Source: Shimia_B sp038525525 (GTDB lineage: Bacteria > Pseudomonadota > Alphaproteobacteria > Rhodobacterales > Rhodobacteraceae). Taken from it: a stretch of DNA of 64,000 nt. Below the pieces are notes generated by a model. The model had not been told where the DNA came from, made no database searches, and saw only the letters and a program-made list of their open reading frames with translations. Position numbers and translations under genes: made by a program. This document shows, piece after piece, positions 46,135 through 54,924 of the stretch; position 1 is the stretch's first letter; each line of letters opens with the position of its first letter. The stretch covers positions 62,001 to 126,000 of the forward strand of contig JBCBHO010000002.1 in assembly GCA_038525525.1 (NCBI GenBank), in the 5' to 3' direction.

Positions 46135-47866
46135 GATGAGCGACACTGCCCGCTTGAGCTGGCTTTGGCGCAGCTATGGCCGTCGGCACCTGCCGCTGCT
46201 CCTCCTCGCGATCTTTCTCATGTCTATCGAGGGCTCGATCCTCGGGGCTGTGAGCCTCTTGATGGAGCCCATGTTCGATCGCGTTTTCGTGGAGGGCTCG
46301 ACCTCCGCGCTCATCTTCGTGGGGGGCGGATTTTTCGCGCTCTTTACGCTGCGCGCGCTCACATCCTCGGCCCAACGCGTGCTGATGACGGTCATCGGGC
46401 TCCGCATCTCGGCCTCGATCCGGCTCGACCTCCTCAACCACACCATGGGGCTCGACGGAGATTTTCACTCGACCCATCCCCCCGGCTACATGATCGAGCG
46501 CGTGAACGGAGATACCGGCGTCGTCGTCGCGAACGGCAAGTCCATCGTGACGGGCGTCGGGCGTGACATCATCTCGCTCATCGTCCTCTTCGGCGTCGCC
46601 ATCAGCGTGGACCCGGTCTGGACGGCCGTGGCGCTCATCGGCATTCCCCTGCTCTTTGCTCCCGCAATCGCGATCCAGAAGTTCATCCGAGACCGCTCCA
46701 CGCGCGCAAGGGAGGCCGCCGCGCGCATGGCCTTGCGGCTCGACGAGGTCTTTCACGGCATCAATACGGTCAAGCTTTCCCGGCTCGAGCGATACCAGTC
46801 TGACCGCTACCAGGGCGCCACCGACACGTTCAACCGCTCTGAGACCGAGAGCGAGCTCGGGCGCGCCATGATCCCCGGCCTGATCGACGTGCTCACGGGC
46901 ATAGGCATCCTCGGGGTCCTGGCCTATGGCGGCGGCGAGATCGTGAGCGGCGAGAAGACCGTTGGCCAGTTCATGTCCTTTTTCACCGCCATCGCTCTCG
47001 CCTTCGAGCCGGTGCGCCGCTTGGGCAACCTTTCGGGCGCGTCGAAGACGCTGGCCGCGAGCCTCGAGCGGATCCAAACGATCTTCTCGACCAGACCGAC
47101 CCTGACCATTCCGGCCAACCCGAAGCCCGCCCAAGCAGGCGAGATCCGCTTCGAGGACGTGCACGTGGCCTACGGCGAAACGCATGCGCTCGACGGTTTG
47201 AGCCTCAGGGCTGCAGAGGGAAAGGTGACCGCGCTCGTCGGGGCCTCGGGCGCGGGCAAGAGCACGGTCTTCAACGCCCTCACTCGCCTCTCCCCGCTCG
47301 CCAGCGGCCGGGTGAGCGTCAATGGCACCGACATCACCGAGGTTCTGCCCTCGGACCTCCGAGGGCTCATCTCGGTCGTGAGCCAGGACGCGTTGCTTTT
47401 CGACGATACGCTGCGGGAGAACATCACCTTCGGCCTGCCGATTGAAGACGATCAGCTCGAGCAGGCGCTCGAAGCGGCCCACGTGGCAGATTTCCTGCCA
47501 AAGCTGCCCGCGGGCCTTGAAAGCCCCGCCGGGCCGCGCGGCTCGAACCTCTCCGGCGGTCAGCGTCAACGCGTCTCGATTGCCCGCGCCCTCCTCAAGG
47601 ATGCGCCGATCCTCCTCCTCGACGAGGCCACCTCAGCCCTCGACGCCGAGAGCGAGCTCAAGGTGCAGGAGGCGCTGTCCCGGCTCAGTACCGGGCGGAC
47701 GACGCTCGTCATCGCGCACCGCCTCTCAACCATCCGGGATGCCGACCGCATCGTGGTGATGGACCGCGGACGCGCCGTCGAAGAGGGCACGCACGAAGAG
47801 CTGCTCGCCCTGGGCGGGGCCTATGCCCGCCTCCACGCGCTCCAATTTCGGGAGGAAGGGGCGTGA
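46109..47866 (+). CDS. MsbA-like ABC exporter (fused permease-ATPase)
   Basis: 585 residues. Six-helix membrane domain (about 15-320), then a nucleotide-binding domain: Walker A GASGAGKST (about 377-385), signature LSGGQRQR (about 480-487), Walker B ILLLDEATSALD (about 500-511) and the switch His in IAHRLS. Homodimeric lipid or drug exporter type. The 46109 ATG has a better ribosome-binding site (AGAAGGA) than the 46136 ATG, and overlaps the phosphatase gene. Its TGA overlaps the GTG start of the ygfZ-like gene (GTGA). Confidence 0.93.
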   Translation: MASPGLESEMSDTARLSWLWRSYGRRHLPLLLLAIFLMSIEGSILGAVSLLMEPMFDRVFVEGSTSALIFVGGGFFALFTLRALTSSAQRVLMTVIGLRISASIRLDLLNHTMGLDGDFHSTHPPGYMIERVNGDTGVVVANGKSIVTGVGRDIISLIVLFGVAISVDPVWTAVALIGIPLLFAPAIAIQKFIRDRSTRAREAAARMALRLDEVFHGINTVKLSRLERYQSDRYQGATDTFNRSETESELGRAMIPGLIDVLTGIGILGVLAYGGGEIVSGEKTVGQFMSFFTAIALAFEPVRRLGNLSGASKTLAASLERIQTIFSTRPTLTIPANPKPAQAGEIRFEDVHVAYGETHALDGLSLRAAEGKVTALVGASGAGKSTVFNALTRLSPLASGRVSVNGTDITEVLPSDLRGLISVVSQDALLFDDTLRENITFGLPIEDDQLEQALEAAHVADFLPKLPAGLESPAGPRGSNLSGGQRQRVSIARALLKDAPILLLDEATSALDAESELKVQEALSRLSTGRTTLVIAHRLSTIRDADRIVVMDRGRAVEEGTHEELLALGGAYARLHALQFREEGA

Positions 47867-48588
47867 CGCGCAAGCTCATCCGCATAAGCGGGGCAGACCG
47901 GGTCGATTTCCTGGAGAACCTCGTGACGAACCACGTGACCGGCCACGAGGACGGGCTTGTCTACTCCGCCCTGCTCACGCCCCAGGGGAAGCTCATCGCG
48001 GATTTCTTCCTCGTACCCGATGACGCTGCGATCCTCATCGACGTGGACAGCCGCGCCGCGCAGGCTCTGGCGCAGCGGCTAAGCATGTACAAGCTCCGGG
48101 CAGACATCTCCCTCGATTGGGATCCCCGCGAGGTCGCGCAGGGGGCGGGCCCAATGCCCGAAGGCGCCTTTCCCGATCCGCGCCACGCCACCCTCGGCTG
48201 GCGCCGATACGGGGCAACGCCTGCAACGCTCGAAGACTGGGACGCCCGCCGCGTGGCGGCCTGCATTCCCGAATGGGGCGCGGAGCTCACCGCTGACACT
48301 TTCATCCTCGAAGCGGGCTTCGAGCGCCTCTCCGGCGTGGACTTTCGCAAGGGCTGCTATGTGGGCCAGGAGGTCACAGCGCGCATGAAGCACAAGACCG
48401 AGCTGCAGAAGGGCTTTGCCCGCGTTCGCGTGAGCGGCCCCGCCGCGCCGGGCACGGAGATCACCTCCGAAGGCAAGCCCGCGGGGACGCTTCACACGCG
48501 GGTGGGCGACGAGGCCATCGCCTTTCTCCGGTTCAAGCGCGTTTCAGATGAGATGTCGGCAGGCGACGCAAGCGTCACGCGCCTCTAA
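47863..48588 (+). CDS. ygfZ: YgfZ/IBA57-like folate-binding Fe-S protein
   Basis: 241 residues. It is a GcvT-like folate-binding fold and has the YgfZ signature KGCYVGQE at 163-170, with Cys167. YgfZ helps assemble or repair Fe-S clusters of enzymes such as MiaB, using tetrahydrofolate. GTG start at 47863 overlaps the ABC exporter stop. It is short for the family (E. coli 326 residues) but the usual length in alphaproteobacteria. Confidence 0.9.
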   Translation: MTRKLIRISGADRVDFLENLVTNHVTGHEDGLVYSALLTPQGKLIADFFLVPDDAAILIDVDSRAAQALAQRLSMYKLRADISLDWDPREVAQGAGPMPEGAFPDPRHATLGWRRYGATPATLEDWDARRVAACIPEWGAELTADTFILEAGFERLSGVDFRKGCYVGQEVTARMKHKTELQKGFARVRVSGPAAPGTEITSEGKPAGTLHTRVGDEAIAFLRFKRVSDEMSAGDASVTRL

Positions 48589-48623
48589 GAGGGCCGCAAA
48601 AATAGGAGCGCAAGGCCAGGCTT

Positions 48624-48650
48624 CTTTGTGCCCCGTACCTCCGCCGGAGG
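48624..48650. repeat. Dispersed repeat, copy C
   Basis: CTTTGTGCCCCGTACCTC at 48624-48641 followed by the short hairpin CCTCC-GCC-GGAGG overlapping it to 48650. It lacks the CAGAG-loop hairpin of copies A and B. Lies between convergent stops of the ygfZ-like and efp genes. Confidence 0.65.
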
Positions 48651-48686
48651 CATCCGCTCGCGCAAGAAGCGCGGAGGCCAGCGCAT

Positions 48687-49250
48687 TCAGGCACGTTCGG
48701 AGTATTCCATCGTCTCGGTGTTCACGACGATCATCTCGTCCTGCCCCACGAAGGGCGGCACCATCACTTTCACACCATTGTCGAGGATCGCGGGCTTGAA
48801 CGAATTCGCAGCCGTCTGCCCTTTCACGACGGGTTCGGTCTCCACCACCTGGCAGGTGACCTTCTGGGGCACCGTCGCGTTGAGCGCTTCGCTTTCATAG
48901 TATTCGATCTGCACTGTCATGCCGTCCTGCAGGAACGGGCGACGATCGCCGAGGATCTCGGCCGGAAGCTCGATCTGCTCGTAGCTTTCCATGTCCATGA
49001 AGACGAGCATCCCGTCGGTTTCGTAGAGGAATTGCTGGTCCTTCTGCTCGAGGCGAACGCGTTCCACCTTGTCGGCGCTTCTGAACCGTTCATTGAGCTT
49101 TGAGCCGTTGCGCAGGTTGCGCAGCTCGACCTGCGCGAAGGCGCCGCCCTTGCCGGGCTTCACATGGTCGACCTTCACGGCGGACCAAAGCCCATCATTG
49201 TGCTCGAGCACGTTTCCAGGACGGATCTCATTTCCGTTGATTTTCGGCAT
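48687..49250 (-). CDS. efp: Elongation factor P
   Basis: 187 residues, the standard length. Three beta-barrel domains. Lys34 in HVKPGKGGAF is the residue that is beta-lysylated in E. coli; whether it is modified here cannot be seen, and no epmA/epmB genes are nearby. EF-P relieves ribosome stalling at polyproline. Further family patterns: FLYETDGMLVFMDMESYEQIELP and NGVKVMVPPFV. Divergent from the DUF6280 gene by 213 bp. Confidence 0.97.
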   Translation of the reverse strand: MPKINGNEIRPGNVLEHNDGLWSAVKVDHVKPGKGGAFAQVELRNLRNGSKLNERFRSADKVERVRLEQKDQQFLYETDGMLVFMDMESYEQIELPAEILGDRRPFLQDGMTVQIEYYESEALNATVPQKVTCQVVETEPVVKGQTAANSFKPAILDNGVKVMVPPFVGQDEMIVVNTETMEYSERA

Positions 49251-49333
49251 GTGTCAAAACCGCGGCGAAAGGTTGAAGGAATTGTGAGCGTGCCTATATC
49301 TTCGGCCAGTGCCGGAGACAAGCGCTCCTATTT

Positions 49334-49379
49334 GCATGCGAAAATGGGAAGTCATGCGCAATGCGCATGGCTGGCATGC
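49334..49379. promoter_or_regulatory. Cluster of palindromes upstream of the DUF6280 gene
   Basis: GCATGC at 49334-49339, the perfect inverted repeat ATGCGC-AAT-GCGCAT at 49354-49368, and GCATGC again at 49374-49379, all inside 46 bp of the efp/DUF6280 divergent region. The spacing suggests a protein binding array. No known regulator assigned. Confidence 0.4.
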
Positions 49380-49463
49380 AATAAACACTCCCCCGAATCG
49401 GGAGCAATCCGGCATACAGGGCGGACGCTGCCAGACCGCAAGAGCAATAATGAAGGACGCACG

Positions 49464-49781
49464 ATGATCGATTTCGTCGACGGGACTGCTTTTAACAACG
49501 AACAAGGTAACCGCGCGCGCAAGCTGTTCGCCGCCGTGGTCCTTGCTGCTTTGGACGATGCCATCGCAGATGACAAGAAGTATGGGAATGGTCCCGAGCA
49601 AATTGCTCGCTGGGCGCGTTCGCGCGACGGGCGCGAAGTGCTTTCCTGTGCGGGGATCGACCCCAATGAGCGTGTTGTAGATGGTCTGATGGAATTCGTG
49701 TCCAAAGGCGTGCGCACCTCCGTCGCGCTCAGCCGCGAGGAAAGCGAGCGTCGCGCTGCAGCGCAGGCGGAAGCCGCGTAA
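49464..49781 (+). CDS. DUF6280 family protein
   Basis: 105 residues. Starts MIDFVDGTAFNNEQGNRARKLFAAVV, a strongly conserved small protein of Rhodobacterales known only as DUF6280; no function established. Helical, soluble, no motif. The codon choice is a little less GC-rich than the neighbours, as for a highly expressed gene. ATG at 49464; the longer frame back to 49164 runs antisense to efp. A good intrinsic terminator follows. Confidence 0.85.
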   Translation: MIDFVDGTAFNNEQGNRARKLFAAVVLAALDDAIADDKKYGNGPEQIARWARSRDGREVLSCAGIDPNERVVDGLMEFVSKGVRTSVALSREESERRAAAQAEAA

Positions 49782-49807
49782 CACGCAGACACTTCGGTTA
49801 AGAGAAG

Positions 49808-49838
49808 CGCGCCCCGGGCTCCCCGCGGGCGCGTTTTT
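49808..49838 (+). terminator. Intrinsic terminator after the DUF6280 gene
   Basis: CGCGCCC (49808-49814) pairs with GGGCGCG (49827-49833) around a 12-base GC-rich loop, followed directly by TTTTT (49834-49838). 27 bp after the stop codon. Confidence 0.8.
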
Positions 49839-49842
49839 CGTT

Positions 49843-50412
49843 TCAGAAGAAAACGTACCACGCAAAGAATGGCACCACCTGCAGACTTGCAAGCAAGAGG
49901 AAGCCCGCCCGCCACAGCCAAGAGCGATAACGCCAGAGGAGGTACGCCGTAAGCGCGAGGACGAGCCCGAGCTCGATCACGCCCACGACTTGCGCACCGC
50001 TGGCACTGTCCCAGTAGGAAATCGGCGAGAAGAACTTCCAGTCCGTCAGCGGCCAGAAATGCATGCGCGCATCTTCGTTGTGGAGCGGGAAGTCGAAGGC
50101 GATGTGAAGGAGCGCCGCGCCACTGAGTGCGATGGCCCAACCGGAGCGTAGCCAGACGGCGAGCCCCAATGCGATCCCCCAGAGCACGAACGAGTTGTCG
50201 ACGGCAAAGACCCTCTGCCACGCCTCCGAAAAATAGAGCTGACCAAAAACGATGTCGGGCGACGTTCCGAGCACGAGGAGGTGCCATCCGGCCAGAAGGT
50301 AGAGCGAGAGATCGGGGAGCGTGGCGCCAAGAAGCGCGGCCCATGTCACCCGGGCCTCCAGGGGCTTGCCAAAGGCTGCGGCCCCCATGATGAGATGCGC
50401 GGGCGTGTTCAT
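49843..50412 (-). CDS. YdjM-like inner-membrane metal-dependent hydrolase family protein
   Basis: 189 residues from the ATG at 50412 (MNTPAHLIMGAAAFGKP). About five membrane helices. The family feature is the His/Asp pattern: AHLIMG at the start, ATLPDLSLY, HIAFDFPLHNEDARMHFWPLTDWKFFSPISYWD, which would set metal ligands on the membrane surface. Function not established. Divergent from cobQ by 28 bp; the ORF extends to 50487 but the conserved start is at 50412. Confidence 0.8.
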   Translation of the reverse strand: MNTPAHLIMGAAAFGKPLEARVTWAALLGATLPDLSLYLLAGWHLLVLGTSPDIVFGQLYFSEAWQRVFAVDNSFVLWGIALGLAVWLRSGWAIALSGAALLHIAFDFPLHNEDARMHFWPLTDWKFFSPISYWDSASGAQVVGVIELGLVLALTAYLLWRYRSWLWRAGFLLLASLQVVPFFAWYVFF

Positions 50413-50440
50413 GGCGCGGAGCCTAGGGGAGAGTGCGAGC

Positions 50441-51883
50441 ATGGCCAAGGCGCTGATGATCCAGGGAGCCGGATCAAATGTCGGCAAGTCCGTGCTCGTG
50501 GCCGGACTGGTGCGGGTGCTCCACCGCCGGGGTCAACAGGTGGCCCCCTTCAAGCCGCAGAACATGTCCAACAATGCAGCCGTGACGGAAGATGGCGGCG
50601 AGATCGGGCGCGCGCAGGCGCTCCAGGCGCGTGCGGGCGGCATTCTCCCGCTGGTAGACATGAACCCCGTCCTCCTGAAACCCGAGAGCGAGATCGGCGC
50701 GCAGGTCATCGTGCAGGGTCAGCGCCTCACGACGGCAAAGGCGCGGGATTACGCGAAGCTGAAGCCGACGCTCCTGCCCCGGGTGCTAGAGAGCTTTCAT
50801 CGGCTCGCGGCGGGTTTTGACTGGATCATCGTCGAAGGAGCGGGCTCGCCCGCGGAGGTGAACCTGCGACCGGGCGATATCGCGAACATGGGCTTCGCGG
50901 AGGCCGCGGAGGTGCCCGTCATCCTCATCGGGGATATCGACCGCGGCGGCGTCATTGCCCAGCTCGTGGGCACGCAGGCCGTGCTCCCCGGCCCGGACGC
51001 TGCACGGATCAAGGGCTTTACGGTCAACAAGTTTCGAGGAGACACCAGCCTTTTCCATGACGGCATGACCATGATCGCCGAGGCCACCGGCTGGACCCCG
51101 CTCGGCATTGTTCCCTGGTTCGGCATGGCTTCGACGCTCCCCGCGGAAGACATCCTCGATATCGCCAGCTCCTCCGGCGAGGGCGTGAAGATCGCGGTGC
51201 CTCGCCTGCCCCGCATCGCGAATTTCGACGATCTGGACCCGCTCTCCGCCGAGCCCGGCGTCGAGGTGGACATCGTGGAGCCAGGCCGGGCCCTGCCCGG
51301 AGACGCCGCCGCGATCATCCTGCCAGGCTCGAAATCCACGATCGCGGACCTCGCGGCACTGCGCGCCGAAGGGTGGGACGTGGACATCGCCGCCCATATC
51401 CGCCGGGGCGGCCATGTCCTCGGCATCTGTGGCGGCTACCAGATGATGGGCAACACGATCCATGATCCGGCGGGCCTCGAAGGATCGCCGCAAAGTGTCT
51501 CCGGCCTCGGTCTCCTCGATGTGGACACGGTCATGGAGCCCATGAAGCGCCTCGCACTCTCACAAGCATCGACCCGGGACGGCACGGCGATCTCGGGCTA
51601 TGAAATCCACCTCGGCAAGACCGGAGGCCGGGCACCGTCGTGGCTGGAGCTGGACGGTCGCCCGGAGGGTGCCTCCGCCAAGGGCGGGCGGATCCGCGGC
51701 TGCTACATCCATGGTCTTTTCACGAGCGACGCGTTCCGCGCGGAATGGTTGGCCGATATTGGCGGGCAGTCGGCGCTTTCCAATTACGAGGATACCGTGG
51801 AGGACACGCTCGATGCGCTCGCGGACCACCTCGAGGCAGCGCTCGATCTCGACGCCCTCTTCGCGCTCGCGGCGGACGTCTAG
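50441..51883 (+). CDS. cobQ: Adenosylcobyric acid synthase
   Basis: 480 residues. Amidates four side chains of adenosylcobyrinic acid a,c-diamide in cobalamin synthesis. P-loop-like GAGSNVGKS (9-17), a further motif PFKPQNMSNNAAV, and a class I-type glutamine amidotransferase half with nucleophile Cys330 in LGICGGYQMMG. No other cob genes are adjacent and no cobalamin riboswitch was seen in the 28-bp leader. The 3' end overlaps the stop of the convergent PopZ-like gene by 4 bp. Confidence 0.95.
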   Translation: MAKALMIQGAGSNVGKSVLVAGLVRVLHRRGQQVAPFKPQNMSNNAAVTEDGGEIGRAQALQARAGGILPLVDMNPVLLKPESEIGAQVIVQGQRLTTAKARDYAKLKPTLLPRVLESFHRLAAGFDWIIVEGAGSPAEVNLRPGDIANMGFAEAAEVPVILIGDIDRGGVIAQLVGTQAVLPGPDAARIKGFTVNKFRGDTSLFHDGMTMIAEATGWTPLGIVPWFGMASTLPAEDILDIASSSGEGVKIAVPRLPRIANFDDLDPLSAEPGVEVDIVEPGRALPGDAAAIILPGSKSTIADLAALRAEGWDVDIAAHIRRGGHVLGICGGYQMMGNTIHDPAGLEGSPQSVSGLGLLDVDTVMEPMKRLALSQASTRDGTAISGYEIHLGKTGGRAPSWLELDGRPEGASAKGGRIRGCYIHGLFTSDAFRAEWLADIGGQSALSNYEDTVEDTLDALADHLEAALDLDALFALAADV

Positions 51884-53052
51884 ATCAGGTCCTGGCCCGC
51901 CAGGGCACGGTTGATCTCGCGCCTGACCAGCTTGCGGACATTGCGGGTGATGCGTTCGCCCAGCTCTCCCTGAAGCTCGGTGCGGACGATCTCGGTCACC
52001 ATCTCGCGCAATTGCTCTTCGTCGATCTGCGCGACTTGTGAAGCAGGGGCGTCGACGCCCTCGAAATCCGTGAAATGGTCGTCTTGATCGCTGTCGAAAG
52101 GCGGCTCCGGCGCGCGGAAGGCCTCCGCCTCGTCCTCATCCTCGGCGTGCTCGAAATCCATCGGCGCGCTGGCCGGCTCATCCGCGTCTGTGCCGTCCTC
52201 GTCCGAGACGTCTTCCCAAGGGACGCCGGCGACCGCTTCGTGGACGTCACCCTGCTCATCGTCGCCGGAGACCTCTTCGTCCCCTTGAGGTGCAAATGAC
52301 GGGGACAGGGTATCGAGACCCGTGTCGTAGTCGCCATCGAAGTCTTCGGCGCTTGCATCGGAGGCGCGCGTCACGAGCCGCAGGCCCTCGAGGGATGAGC
52401 GTGGCGCTGCGGGAGGCGCAGGTTCGGCATCCGCTTGCTCCGACTCCTCGTTTTCCCAAGCCGCGTGCGTCTCATCGGGGGCGTCGGCGACTTCGGGTTC
52501 GTCTTCTGCCGCGACGCTCTCCTCAAGCTCGGCGTCGGCAGCGCGCCCGACAACGCGGGCGTCCCAGTCGATATCCTGAAGTCCGGCGAGGGTGTCATCC
52601 ATCGCCCCGTCCCCGTCTTCGGGCGCGGCGCTCATCGACGCCTCGAGCTCCTCGATCGCCCGCTCGAGCTCCGTGCGGACAACGTGGCTGGTGCGAAACA
52701 CGAGTGCATCCTGCCCGGCATCCATTCCGGGCACGTCCTCTGGGGGCAGATCGTCGACCATGTCCTCGACCGGCTCGACCTGAACCGCGTCGTCATGCGC
52801 GTCGGCTTCCTGATCATCCAGGAGCACTGTCTCGGTGGGCTCGTCCGGCTCGGCTTCGGGGGTCTCCTCCTCTTCCGGCTCGACCGCGCCAGCCGCGTCC
52901 CCCTTGGGCTCGGCCACGCGTTGCGACTCCGTGAGAATGAGCGCATCGGGCGCGGGCGGCGTCTCCTGCCGCGGCGCATTATCCTGGGAAACAAGCCGCC
53001 TGATGGACGAAAGCACGTCCTCAATGTCCACGTTTGTCACGGGATCGCTCAT
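51880..53052 (-). CDS. PopZ-like acidic pole-organizing protein candidate
   Basis: 390 residues in three parts: an N-terminal helix DVLSSIRRLVSQ (about 12-23), a very acidic Pro/Glu/Asp-rich linker (about 25-335) with almost no hydrophobic core, and a C-terminal helical block (about 340-388, DEEQLREMVTEIVRTELQ...LVRREINRAL). This is the plan of PopZ/DUF2497 proteins, whose N-terminal EEILASIRRII-type helix binds clients and whose C-terminal helices oligomerise. The linker is about three times longer than in Caulobacter PopZ. A tolC neighbour is also common for DUF2497 genes in alphaproteobacteria. Sequence similarity is confined to the ends, so this is a candidate. Confidence 0.6.
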   Translation of the reverse strand: MSDPVTNVDIEDVLSSIRRLVSQDNAPRQETPPAPDALILTESQRVAEPKGDAAGAVEPEEEETPEAEPDEPTETVLLDDQEADAHDDAVQVEPVEDMVDDLPPEDVPGMDAGQDALVFRTSHVVRTELERAIEELEASMSAAPEDGDGAMDDTLAGLQDIDWDARVVGRAADAELEESVAAEDEPEVADAPDETHAAWENEESEQADAEPAPPAAPRSSLEGLRLVTRASDASAEDFDGDYDTGLDTLSPSFAPQGDEEVSGDDEQGDVHEAVAGVPWEDVSDEDGTDADEPASAPMDFEHAEDEDEAEAFRAPEPPFDSDQDDHFTDFEGVDAPASQVAQIDEEQLREMVTEIVRTELQGELGERITRNVRKLVRREINRALAGQDLI

Positions 53053-53123
53053 CGTCGCACCACTTTTTGCCTCGCCAAGACGCTACGCCAAAGCGCCATA
53101 CCGCACAACAGATACGAAAAGTC

Positions 53124-54539
53124 TTAGTTTTTTCCGAGGCTTTCGAGCACGCGGTCCAGCCGTTCGCCCACGGCGGAGCCCGGGGCGTATTGTGGTGCGG
53201 TCCGCACGAGCTCGTAATACGCCGCCGGATCGTAAAGCTGCACGGGCAGTCCAAGGTCCTTTGCCGTCAGCCGACCGATGGCCTGCAAGATACCGTAAGC
53301 CGCGCGAAACTCTGCGGCGGCGGCGGTGACACGCGCCGCGCGCGCATCAAGAAGCTCCTGCTCGGCGTCGAGCACATCCAGCGTCGTTCGGGCGCCAAGG
53401 GTGGCTTCTTCACGCACGCCCCGGAATGCCACGGTCGCGGCGCGGATCTGCTCATCGCTGGCCACGAGGCTCGCTCGCGCCACCGCGAGACGCGCATAGG
53501 CGCTCTCGACGTTTTGGTCGACCAGGAGGTGCGCCTGATGCAGGTCAGCGCGGGCCTGATCGAGCGACGCTTGCGCCTGCCGCATCAAGGAATTGATCCG
53601 CCCGCCCTGGGAGATGGGTCCTCTGAGCGCCAAGCCGAGCTGCGTCGTGGAATCGAAGTTGTCGCCCTCATCGAGGTCGAAAGAGAGCGAAAGATCACCC
53701 GCGAGCGTTGGCTGCAAAAGCCGCTTCGCCCGCTCGAGTCCGAGCTCGTTCGCGGTGATCTGGTTGCGCGCCTGAAGGATATCGGGGGCCGTCCGGCGCG
53801 CGATCGCCTTCGCCTCCGCGACTGTCGCCGGGATCACCGGAAGCCGTGTCGGCTGGGAGAGATTGCCGGGAGCGCGCCCGACGGCCTCGCGAAACTGGGC
53901 GACCGCGATGGAAAGCTCTCCCTGCGCCGTCGCGAGACTTGAGCGGGCGGCGGCCAAGCGGCTTTGGGCAATCGCCACATCCGTCCGGGTGACCTCACCG
54001 ACCTCGAACCGGTCCTCAGCGGCGCGCAATTCCTGCGTGATGAGGCGCACGTTGTTTTCCCGCAGGGCCACGGTTTCGAAGCCTTCCCGCACATCAAAGA
54101 AGGCGGTCACGGAGTTGAAGAGAACTTGGCTCTCCACGCGAAGCAGCGACTGGCGCGTCGCAAGGACAAGCTCTTTTTGCGTCTCGACGGTGAGGGCATT
54201 CCGACCAAAATCGAAGAGGGTCAGATCAAGCGACAAGGCAAAGGTCGAGTTGACCTCGTCCTGGAATACCGTCGGGTTCGTGTAGGTCGTTTGCAGCGCG
54301 TAGCTGATCTGCGGCCGCAAGGCCGAAACGGCCTGGGCCACGTCTTCATCGGCGGCGCGCAGCACCGCCCGGTTACGCTCGAGAAGGCCGGAATTCCGGT
54401 AGGTGTCCGCGAGGCTTTGGGTGATGGTCTCCGCGCTCGCCGGAGCCACAGCCGCAACGGAGAGGCCAGCCACCAATGCCGCAAGGTGCGTGGGGCGTCG
54501 GCACAGGCGTGCCGCGCGCTGCAAAGCCATTGAGATCAT
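53124..54539 (-). CDS. tolC: TolC-family outer-membrane channel protein
   Basis: 471 residues from the ATG at 54539 (GAGG six bases upstream); an ATG at 54530 is the alternative. Signal peptide about 1-35 ending APASA. Two TolC repeats of long helices with the beta-barrel strands, e.g. DEVNSTFALSLDLTLFDFGRNALTVE and LGLALRGPISQGGRINSLMRQAQASL, typical of the outer-membrane efflux protein family. Forms the outer-membrane duct of type I secretion and RND efflux. The next gene on the same strand is the PopZ-like protein. Confidence 0.93.
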   Translation of the reverse strand: MISMALQRAARLCRRPTHLAALVAGLSVAAVAPASAETITQSLADTYRNSGLLERNRAVLRAADEDVAQAVSALRPQISYALQTTYTNPTVFQDEVNSTFALSLDLTLFDFGRNALTVETQKELVLATRQSLLRVESQVLFNSVTAFFDVREGFETVALRENNVRLITQELRAAEDRFEVGEVTRTDVAIAQSRLAAARSSLATAQGELSIAVAQFREAVGRAPGNLSQPTRLPVIPATVAEAKAIARRTAPDILQARNQITANELGLERAKRLLQPTLAGDLSLSFDLDEGDNFDSTTQLGLALRGPISQGGRINSLMRQAQASLDQARADLHQAHLLVDQNVESAYARLAVARASLVASDEQIRAATVAFRGVREEATLGARTTLDVLDAEQELLDARAARVTAAAAEFRAAYGILQAIGRLTAKDLGLPVQLYDPAAYYELVRTAPQYAPGSAVGERLDRVLESLGKN

Positions 54540-54631
54540 TGGTTTCCTCGCCAGATGAACAATACGGACGTGATACGCTTTGAGGCCACGCATCAGCGCG
54601 CAAAACGTGGCACAGGGGCCACCGCCCCGCA

Positions 54632-54672
54632 ACACTGGTGCGCCCATAAAACCTCTCTTTCTGTACCAGTGT
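54632..54672. promoter_or_regulatory. Inverted repeat upstream of tolC
   Basis: ACACTGGT (54632-54639) and ACCAGTGT (54665-54672), perfect 8-bp arms 25 bp apart, about 95-135 bp upstream of the tolC start. Candidate operator or RNA hairpin in the 234-bp gap between tolC and tRNA-Cys, which is otherwise without recognisable genes. Confidence 0.4.
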
Positions 54673-54773
54673 GACTTGGAGACTTCTTGAGCGCCGCCAA
54701 ACAGGCAGGCCGACGCGGAGGCTCGCCGCTTTCGCTTGCGCTCGAGGGGCCATTCCACTACCTCGCACAGCGC

Positions 54774-54847
54774 GGCGTCATGGCGGAGTGGTTACGCAGC
54801 GGATTGCAAATCCGTGCACCCCGGTTCGATTCCGGGTGACGCCTCCA
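54774..54847 (+). tRNA. tRNA-Cys (anticodon GCA)
   Basis: Acceptor GGCGTCA pairs with TGACGCC (54837-54843), anticodon stem-loop CGGATTGCAAATCCG with GCA, T-arm CCCGG-TTCGATT-CCGGG, discriminator T and encoded CCA (54845-54847). 74 bases. 77 bp before xylA; no convincing promoter of its own was found. Confidence 0.97.
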
Positions 54848-54924
54848 TCCCCCACCTCCTAGACCCTGCGGCGCTGGACAGGCGCCCCCTGCCCGTGCTC
54901 CCGTCCGCGCAAGGGAGGACCGCC

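Noticed and set aside
50413..50440. Cobalamin riboswitch before cobQ
   Set aside because: The leader is only 28 bp long and contains no such structure.
54736..54924. N-terminal extension of XylA through tRNA-Cys
   Set aside because: The frame is open by chance; conserved XylA sequence and the ribosome-binding site are at 54925.
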